From assembly GCA_036524115.1 (NCBI GenBank), contig DATDCY010000265.1:1-9025 (forward strand): DNA of 9,025 nt. Direction: 5' to 3'. Shown here piece after piece: positions 4,782 to 9,025 of the stretch (position 1 is the stretch's first letter; each line of letters begins with the position of its first letter). The translations under genes and the position numbers were made by a program. The notes beneath the pieces were generated by a model. The model searched no databases, was not told the origin of the DNA, and worked only from the letters and a program-made list of their open reading frames with translations. This DNA comes from a bacterium (GTDB lineage: Bacteria > JAUVQV01 > DATDCY01).

Positions 4782-6563
4782 ATGACACGCCCCGGGACGA
4801 GCCTCGTCGGGATCGGCGTCTCGCCGGGCATCGCGATCGGCCCGGCCTTCGTGCTGGAGAAGACGGACTTCACGGCGCACCGCTGGGAGATCCCCGGCGG
4901 CGGGACCGCCGCCGAGGTCAGGCGCTTCCGCGCGGCCGTGGCCGCCTCGGCCGCGCAGCTGCGCGCCTTCCGGCGCCGCCTCGCCCGCGATCTGGGGCCG
5001 CAGCACGTCTACCTGCTGGACGCGCACCTGCTGATGCTGCGCGACCGGATGTTCGGCGACGGCGTCGCACGGCTGATCCGCGAGGACCGCGTCAATGCGG
5101 AGTGGGCGGTCCAGCAGATGATCGCACGCTTTCGCGCGGCCTTCGAGGGGATCGGGGACGCCTACCTGCGCGAGAAGGCCGGCGACATGGAGGACATCGG
5201 CGAGCGCGTCCTGCGCAACCTCGCGGGGGCCACGCACGAGCGGGTCTCGGAGATCCCCGAGGGGGTCATCGTGCTGGCGCGCGATCTGGCGCCGTCGGAC
5301 ACGGCGCAGATGCGGCGCGAGCGGGTGCTGGGATTCGCCATCGACATGGGCGGCAAGACCTCGCACACCGCCATCGTCGCCCGCTCGCTCGAGATCCCGG
5401 CCGTCGTCGGCCTCGAGGACATCACCGCGCGCGTCGCCAACGGCGACCCGCTGATCCTCGACGGCAACACCGGGCAGGTGCACGTGCGCCCCGACGCGGG
5501 CACGGTGGCCGAGTACGAGGCGCTGCGCCGGCGCTACCACCGCTACGACATCGAGCTGCACAAGCTGCGCGAGCTGCCGGCGGAGACGCTGGACGGCTAC
5601 CGCCTCGGGCTGGAGGCGAACATCGAGCTGCCCGAGGAGATCCCCTCGGTGCTCGAGCACGGCGCGGCGGGCATCGGGCTCTACCGCACCGAGTTCATCT
5701 ACCTCAACCGCACCGACATGCCGACCGAGGAGGAGCACTACCGGCTCTACCGGCGGCTGCTCGAGCAGATCCGGCCGCGGGCCGCGACCATCCGCACCTT
5801 CGACCTCGGGGGCGACAAGTTCCTCTCGCAGGTGCCGCTGGCCAAGGAGATGAACCCGGCGCTCGGGCTGCGCGCGATCCGCTTCTGCCTGCGCGAGGTC
5901 ACGGCCTTCAAGACGCAGCTGGCCGGGATCCTGCGGGCGAGCGCGCACGGCACGCTGCGGGTGATGTTCCCGATGGTGGCCGAGGTCTCCGAGCTGCGGC
6001 AGGCGCGGGAGATCCTGGAGGAGGTGACGGCCGACCTGGCGCGCCGGGGCGTGCCGTTCGACCCGGAGCTGCAGGTCGGGGTGATGATCGAGACGCCGGC
6101 CGCCGGGGTGATCGCCGACGTGCTGGCGCGGGAGGCCGATTTCTTCTCGATTGGCACCAACGACCTGATCCAGTACGCGCTGGCGATCGACCGCGTCAAC
6201 GAGCACGTCGCCTACCTCTACCGGCCCCTGCACCCCGCGGTGCTGCGGCTGGTGCGCGAGGTGGTCCGCGCCGCGCACGCCCACGGCATCCCGGTGGCGA
6301 TGTGCGGGGAGATGGCCGGCGAGCCGATCCACACGCTCCTGCTCATCGGCCTCGGGATCGACTCGCTGAGCATGAACGCCGTCTCGCTGCCGCGCGTCAA
6401 GAAGATCGTGCGCGCCTCGCGCCTCGCCGACGCCCGCGAGCTGGCCGCGGCCGCGGGCCAGCTGCGCAGCGCCTGGGAGGTCGAGGAGTTCGTGAAGAAG
6501 GAGATGCGGCGGCGCTTCCCCGACGACATCACCGACGACGGCAGGCAAGTGTGCCTGATCTGA
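4782..6563 (+). CDS. ptsI: PTS enzyme I (phosphoenolpyruvate-protein phosphotransferase)
   Basis: Enzyme I autophosphorylates from PEP and hands the phosphate to His15 of HPr, the first step of every PTS chain. It is 593 residues; E. coli EI is 575. The N-terminal part (LVGIGVSPGIAIGPAFVL) leads into the HPr-binding helical domain. The phosphohistidine loop GGKTSHTAIVARS has its active-site His at 195. The C-terminal PEP-binding TIM barrel shows GLYRTEFIYL, FDLGGDK, the signature DFFSIGTNDLIQY and the catalytic Cys508 in AMCGEMAGEP. All catalytic residues are present, so it should be active. It is a plain EI without the GAF domain typical of PtsP. The start ATG 4782 directly abuts the repeat. 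Unlike the rest of the operon, ptsI is separated from its upstream partner by about 250 bp of structured non-coding DNA, so it may be expressed or processed differently from ptsH. Confidence 0.97.
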   Translation: MTRPGTSLVGIGVSPGIAIGPAFVLEKTDFTAHRWEIPGGGTAAEVRRFRAAVAASAAQLRAFRRRLARDLGPQHVYLLDAHLLMLRDRMFGDGVARLIREDRVNAEWAVQQMIARFRAAFEGIGDAYLREKAGDMEDIGERVLRNLAGATHERVSEIPEGVIVLARDLAPSDTAQMRRERVLGFAIDMGGKTSHTAIVARSLEIPAVVGLEDITARVANGDPLILDGNTGQVHVRPDAGTVAEYEALRRRYHRYDIELHKLRELPAETLDGYRLGLEANIELPEEIPSVLEHGAAGIGLYRTEFIYLNRTDMPTEEEHYRLYRRLLEQIRPRAATIRTFDLGGDKFLSQVPLAKEMNPALGLRAIRFCLREVTAFKTQLAGILRASAHGTLRVMFPMVAEVSELRQAREILEEVTADLARRGVPFDPELQVGVMIETPAAGVIADVLAREADFFSIGTNDLIQYALAIDRVNEHVAYLYRPLHPAVLRLVREVVRAAHAHGIPVAMCGEMAGEPIHTLLLIGLGIDSLSMNAVSLPRVKKIVRASRLADARELAAAAGQLRSAWEVEEFVKKEMRRRFPDDITDDGRQVCLI

Positions 6564-6582
6564 GACCGTGCATCGACCGGGT

Positions 6583-6613
6583 CGCTCCCGGGCGCTTTTC
6601 CGCCCCGGGGGCG
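6583..6613 (+). terminator. Strong GC hairpin after ptsI, possible terminator
   Basis: Arms 6583-6594 and 6601-6613 pair over 12 bp with one bulged C (6606), one G-T pair and the loop CTTTTC. The hairpin starts 20 nt after the ptsI stop. There is no T-run after the stem, so it is not a classic intrinsic terminator. It could end the operon in a GC-rich genome, protect the transcript's 3' end, or be part of the larger structured interval. Confidence 0.45.
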
Positions 6614-6617
6614 TTGC

Positions 6618-6670
6618 GGGGAGGGCTGCTTGTGCGGCGGTCACCAGACCGCCTCCGCGCGCCCATCCCC
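6618..6670 (+). other. Long stepped hairpin in the ptsI-protease gap
   Basis: The outer arms GGGGAGGGC (6618-6626) and GCCCATCCCC (6661-6670) pair with a single bulge. A middle stem GTGC / GCGC (6632-6635 with 6657-6660) follows. The apex is a perfect 7-bp stem GGCGGTC / GACCGCC with loop ACCA (6636-6653). About 20 bp in total arranged symmetrically around one loop is more than isolated chance stems usually give, even in GC-rich DNA. I recognise no known RNA family. Confidence 0.5.
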
Positions 6671-6695
6671 GCCGCCTTCCCGGGACGCAAAATCG

Positions 6696-6753
6696 CGACG
6701 GGATCGACCCAGTCGACAAGGGTGGGTGGTTCTGCGGGGATGCTCCCGGGCAG
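6696..6753 (+). other. Two smaller hairpins in the presumed 5' leader of the M50 protease gene
   Basis: Stem CGAC-GGG / CCC-GTCG (6696-6715, one bulged A) and stem CTGC + GGGA / TCCC + GCAG (6732-6753) lie in the last 80 nt before the ATG at 6771. The second ends 17 nt before the start. Together with 6583-6670 they account for most of the 207-bp gap, which holds no convincing gene or promoter. Confidence 0.35.
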
Positions 6754-6770
6754 CCGCTAAACAGGCGATC

Positions 6771-7607
6771 ATGCGAAAGTGGGTGCCGGCGCTGCTGTTC
6801 CTGACCACGGTCGTGACGACGCTCGGGGCGGGCGCGATGCTGGCCGGCGCCGACCCGTTCGCCGACCCCGCCGCGCTGCTCGAGGGGGCGCCGTTCTCCG
6901 CCGCGCTGCTGCTGATCCTCGGCGCGCACGAGGGCGCGCACTTCCTGATGTCGAGACGTCACGGCGTGCGGGCGACGCTGCCGCTGTTCCTGCCGGCGCC
7001 GACGCTCGCCGGGACCTTCGGCGCGGTGATCCGGATCGAGTCGCCGATCCCCGACCGCCGCTCGCTGCTGGAGATCGGGCTGGCGGGACCGCTCGCCGGG
7101 TTCCTCGTGGCGCTGCCGCTCGCCGTCGCCGGCCTCGGGCTGTCGCACGTCGCGGCGGCGTCGGTGTCGGCGTCGGGCCGCCCGGAGACCGGGATCGGCC
7201 TCGGCGCCTCGCTCGTCTTCTCCCTGCTCGAGCGTGTGGTGCTCGGCCCGCTCCCCGGGGAGGCGTCGCTCGTGCTGCACCCGATCGCCTTCGCCGCCTG
7301 GATCGGCTTTTTCGTCACCGCGATCAACCTGCTGCCCGTCGGGCAGCTCGACGGCGGACACGTGCTCTACGCCCTCGCGGGGCGGCGGCAGGAGACGCTC
7401 TCCCGCGCCGTCGTGCTCGCCCTCGCCCCGCTCGGTTTTCTCTGGTGGGGGTGGTTCCTCTGGGGCGGGATGCTGCTGCTCATGGGGCTGCGCCACCCAC
7501 CGGTGGTCGTCGAGGCCTCGCCGCTCGGGACGCGGGAGCGGGTGCTCGGCGCAGTCGGGGCCGCGATGCTCGTCGTGACGTTCGTGCCCGCGCCGTTTCC
7601 CATGTAG
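6771..7607 (+). CDS. Membrane-embedded M50-family (site-2 type) metalloprotease
   Basis: This is a 278-residue integral membrane zinc protease. The zinc-ligand motif HEGAH is at 53-57 inside a hydrophobic segment (about 42-60), and the second zinc-ligand motif NLLPVGQLDGGH has its Asp at 194 in another. The stretch from LPAPTLAGTFGAVIRIESPIPDRR to LLEIGLAGPLAGF resembles the GTFGA...R..SP..NR...AGPLAG pattern of the compact EGY-like/cyanobacterial S2P subgroup rather than RseP; no PDZ domain is visible. Membrane segments are seen near 5-26, 42-60, 102-122, 178-198, 212-245 and 255-275. Such proteases cut membrane-anchored regulators, but no substrate is encoded here. The start ATG 6771 precedes MRKW and a transmembrane helix; its Shine-Dalgarno (AGGCG) is weak. 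truA begins 11 nt after its stop, so the two are probably co-transcribed. The structured gap upstream suggests a unit separate from ptsI. Confidence 0.9.
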   Translation: MRKWVPALLFLTTVVTTLGAGAMLAGADPFADPAALLEGAPFSAALLLILGAHEGAHFLMSRRHGVRATLPLFLPAPTLAGTFGAVIRIESPIPDRRSLLEIGLAGPLAGFLVALPLAVAGLGLSHVAAASVSASGRPETGIGLGASLVFSLLERVVLGPLPGEASLVLHPIAFAAWIGFFVTAINLLPVGQLDGGHVLYALAGRRQETLSRAVVLALAPLGFLWWGWFLWGGMLLLMGLRHPPVVVEASPLGTRERVLGAVGAAMLVVTFVPAPFPM

Positions 7608-7618
7608 GCGGGTCGCGC

Positions 7619-8428
7619 ATGCGCTACCGGCTGACGCTCGAGTACCAGGGGACGCGCTACCACGGGTGGCAGGGCCAGGCCAACGCGCGCACGGTGCAGG
7701 GCGAGTTGCTGCGGGCAGGGGCGGAACTCTTCGGCAGCCCGGTGGACGTCCAGGGCTCGGGGCGCACCGACGCCGGGGTCCACGCCCTCGGCCAGGTCGC
7801 GCACCTGGAGGCGCCGCGGGCGCTCGCCGTCGAGCGCCTTGCGGCCGGCCTCAACGACCTGCTGCCGGCGGACATCAACGTGCTTGCGGCGCGCGCGGCG
7901 TCCCCGGGCTTCCACGCCCGCCACGACGCGGTGGCGCGCTCCTACCTCTACCAGGTCTCGCGGCGGCGGACGGCGTTCGGCAAGGCGCTCGTGTGGTGGG
8001 TGCGCGACCACCTGGACGTCGCCGCCATGCGCGCTGCCGGCGCCGGGGTCGCCGGGATGCGGGACTTCGCGACGTTCACGGACAAGCGCGTCGAGAAGGA
8101 CGCCTCCACGAAGGTGCTCGTGCGGGAGCTGTCCATCACCGAGGCCGGCGATCTGCTGCTCGTGCGCCTGCGCGCCTCCCACTTCCTCTGGAAGATGGTC
8201 CGGCGCCTGGTCGGCTGCCTCGTCGGCGTCGGCCGCGGGGAGATCACGGCGGCCGACTTTGCGGGATTCTTCGCCGCGCCCTCGCCGTACCCGGCGCGCG
8301 CCACCGCACCGCCGTCGGGGCTCTTCCTCGAGGAGGTGATCTACGCGGGCGAGAAGTTCGTGCGCCCGCTCGCGCCCGTCCTCGCAGTCGAGCGCCCGCT
8401 CACGGAACGGGGAGCGAGAGGAGCTTGA
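7619..8428 (+). CDS. truA: tRNA pseudouridine(38-40) synthase
   Basis: TruA converts uridines 38, 39 and/or 40 in the anticodon stem-loop of many tRNAs to pseudouridine. It is 269 residues, a normal family length. The opening RYRLTLEYQGTRYHGWQGQ is the standard TruA N-terminus. GSGRTDAGVHA carries the catalytic Asp51 (Asp60 in E. coli). RSYLYQV (107-113) carries the conserved active-site-loop tyrosine. SHFLWKMVRRLVG is the usual C-terminal motif, with Trp where Tyr or His is more typical. ATG 7619 is preceded by AGGCGGG (7606-7612), overlapping the protease stop codon, which indicates coupled expression. The 3' end overlaps the convergent DUF1573 gene by 29 bp, so no room remains for a separate terminator. 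Confidence 0.96.
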   Translation: MRYRLTLEYQGTRYHGWQGQANARTVQGELLRAGAELFGSPVDVQGSGRTDAGVHALGQVAHLEAPRALAVERLAAGLNDLLPADINVLAARAASPGFHARHDAVARSYLYQVSRRRTAFGKALVWWVRDHLDVAAMRAAGAGVAGMRDFATFTDKRVEKDASTKVLVRELSITEAGDLLLVRLRASHFLWKMVRRLVGCLVGVGRGEITAADFAGFFAAPSPYPARATAPPSGLFLEEVIYAGEKFVRPLAPVLAVERPLTERGARGA

Positions 8429-9025
8429 GGCGGAAGTGCCGCTTGCGCGGCCCCTCGATCTCCAGCGTGCACTCCCCGGCGAGGGGCAGCGCGAGCGCGG
8501 GCGGCGGCGTCACCTCGACCTCGATGACGGCGCGGTCCCACGACTCCAGCTGCAGGGGGCGGGCCGGGTCCGTCCAGGCCGGGACGACGCAGCGGTAGGA
8601 GGAGGGCTCGGCACGCACGCCGAGCACGCGCACCGGCTCCGCGCGGCGGTTGGTGACCGTCACGAGCTGGCGCTGCGGCGGACCCGGCCGCAGCGGGTCG
8701 AAGGTCACCGCGGGCGGCTCGAACTGGATCTCCGGCTCGACGAGCGAGCGGATGCGCAGCGTGAGGCTCGGACGCGCCGGGTCGTTGGAGCGCACCTCGA
8801 TCTCCTTGACGACCTCGCCGGCGAACTCCGACGAGTCGAACACCGCGCGCAGCTCGCCGCGCTCCCCGGGGCCCAGCACGGTCCGGCCGGTGAGCGCGGT
8901 GGTGCAGCCGCAGGTCGGCAGGACCTCGAGCAGGCGGAGGTCGGCGCCGCCTCTGTTTGTGAACGCGAAGACGCACGGCGGCCGCTCGCCCTGGACAATG
9001 CTGCCCAGATCGCAGGTCTCGCTCT
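8400..9025 (-). CDS. DUF1573 domain protein, N-terminus beyond the window edge
   Basis: The frame on the - strand stays open to base 9025 and stops at TGA (8402-8400), giving 207 visible residues. The first part has the DUF1573 pattern: a DLGSIVQGE strand, FAFTNRGGADLRL, the Cys pair in LPTCGCTT, then LGPGERGELRAVFDSSEFAGEVVKEIEVRSNDP. This is an immunoglobulin-like/ASH-type beta-sandwich. A second similar beta-rich repeat follows (from about PEIQFEPPAVTFDP, with VTVTNRRAEPVRV), so the protein has two Ig-like modules. DUF1573 proteins are commonly exported; any signal peptide would lie outside the window. Function is unknown. A GTG at 8879 could be mistaken for the start, but the DUF1573 core including TCGCT lies upstream of it. 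It is convergent with truA and overlaps its last 29 bases. Confidence 0.88.
   Translation of the reverse strand, partial: SETCDLGSIVQGERPPCVFAFTNRGGADLRLLEVLPTCGCTTALTGRTVLGPGERGELRAVFDSSEFAGEVVKEIEVRSNDPARPSLTLRIRSLVEPEIQFEPPAVTFDPLRPGPPQRQLVTVTNRRAEPVRVLGVRAEPSSYRCVVPAWTDPARPLQLESWDRAVIEVEVTPPPALALPLAGECTLEIEGPRKRHFRLKLLSLPVP

Noticed and set aside
6682-6691. GGGACGCAAA, resembling the core of a c-di-GMP (GEMM-I) riboswitch
   Set aside because: The preceding AAACC / GAAA-capped stem and the following GCC, receptor and GGGTTACC-like parts are missing or do not fit, so a short chance match is more likely. An Infernal search against the GEMM models would settle it.
4745-6760. A 671-codon + strand open frame overlapping ptsI
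   Set aside because: It is the out-of-frame shadow of ptsI: Arg/Gly/Ala-rich, without domains, made possible by the lack of stops in GC-rich DNA.
2991-7496. A 1501-codon open frame on the - strand spanning rapZ to the protease
   Set aside because: It runs antisense through five well-identified genes, is made of His/Arg/Pro/Glu-rich low-complexity sequence typical of GC-rich shadow frames, and has no recognisable domain.

Overview
This is a very GC-rich bacterial window (well over 65% G+C by eye), densely packed on the + strand. It carries a sigma-54/PTS regulatory cluster followed by a protease and a tRNA-modification gene. The order is rpoN (5' end cut off) - hpf - hprK - rapZ - EIIA of the mannose family - ptsH - ptsI - M50 protease - truA, with a convergent DUF1573 gene on the - strand at the right edge. 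An rpoN-hpf-hprK-rapZ-EIIA(Man)-HPr-EI order is what I know from Geobacter-like members of the former Deltaproteobacteria (Desulfuromonadia and relatives). In enterobacteria ptsN and npr occupy the equivalent positions. The lineage call is inference from gene order, gene content and base composition; no marker gene allows a firmer placement.

Layout. 2-1165: last 387 codons of sigma-54. 1206-1250: candidate promoter and a textbook Shine-Dalgarno. 1257-1787: long-form hibernation factor. 1877-2836: HPr kinase/phosphorylase. 2833-3771: RapZ, overlapping hprK by 4 bp. 3804-4238: EIIA-Man. 4264-4533: HPr with both His15 and Ser46. 4534-4781: a non-coding interval filled stop-to-start by two tandem, roughly 120-bp, hairpin-bounded repeats. 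4782-6563: enzyme I. 6564-6770: about 200 bp without a gene, holding several strong hairpins. 6771-7607: membrane site-2-type protease. 7619-8428: TruA. 8400-9025 (-): DUF1573, running off the edge.

How it works together. Enzyme I takes phosphate from PEP and passes it to His15 of HPr, which can pass it to His9 of the EIIA. HprK phosphorylates or dephosphorylates Ser46 of the same HPr. No EIIB, EIIC or EIID permease gene is visible, so the set looks like a signalling PTS reporting PEP/ATP state rather than a sugar importer. Its linkage to rpoN, hpf and rapZ suggests coupling of nitrogen/carbon state, ribosome hibernation and RNA or cell-envelope control.

The least explained parts are the two non-coding intervals flanking ptsI: the tandem hairpin repeat (4534-4781) and the structured stretch 6583-6753. 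I saw no tRNA, rRNA, CRISPR array, transposase or phage gene.
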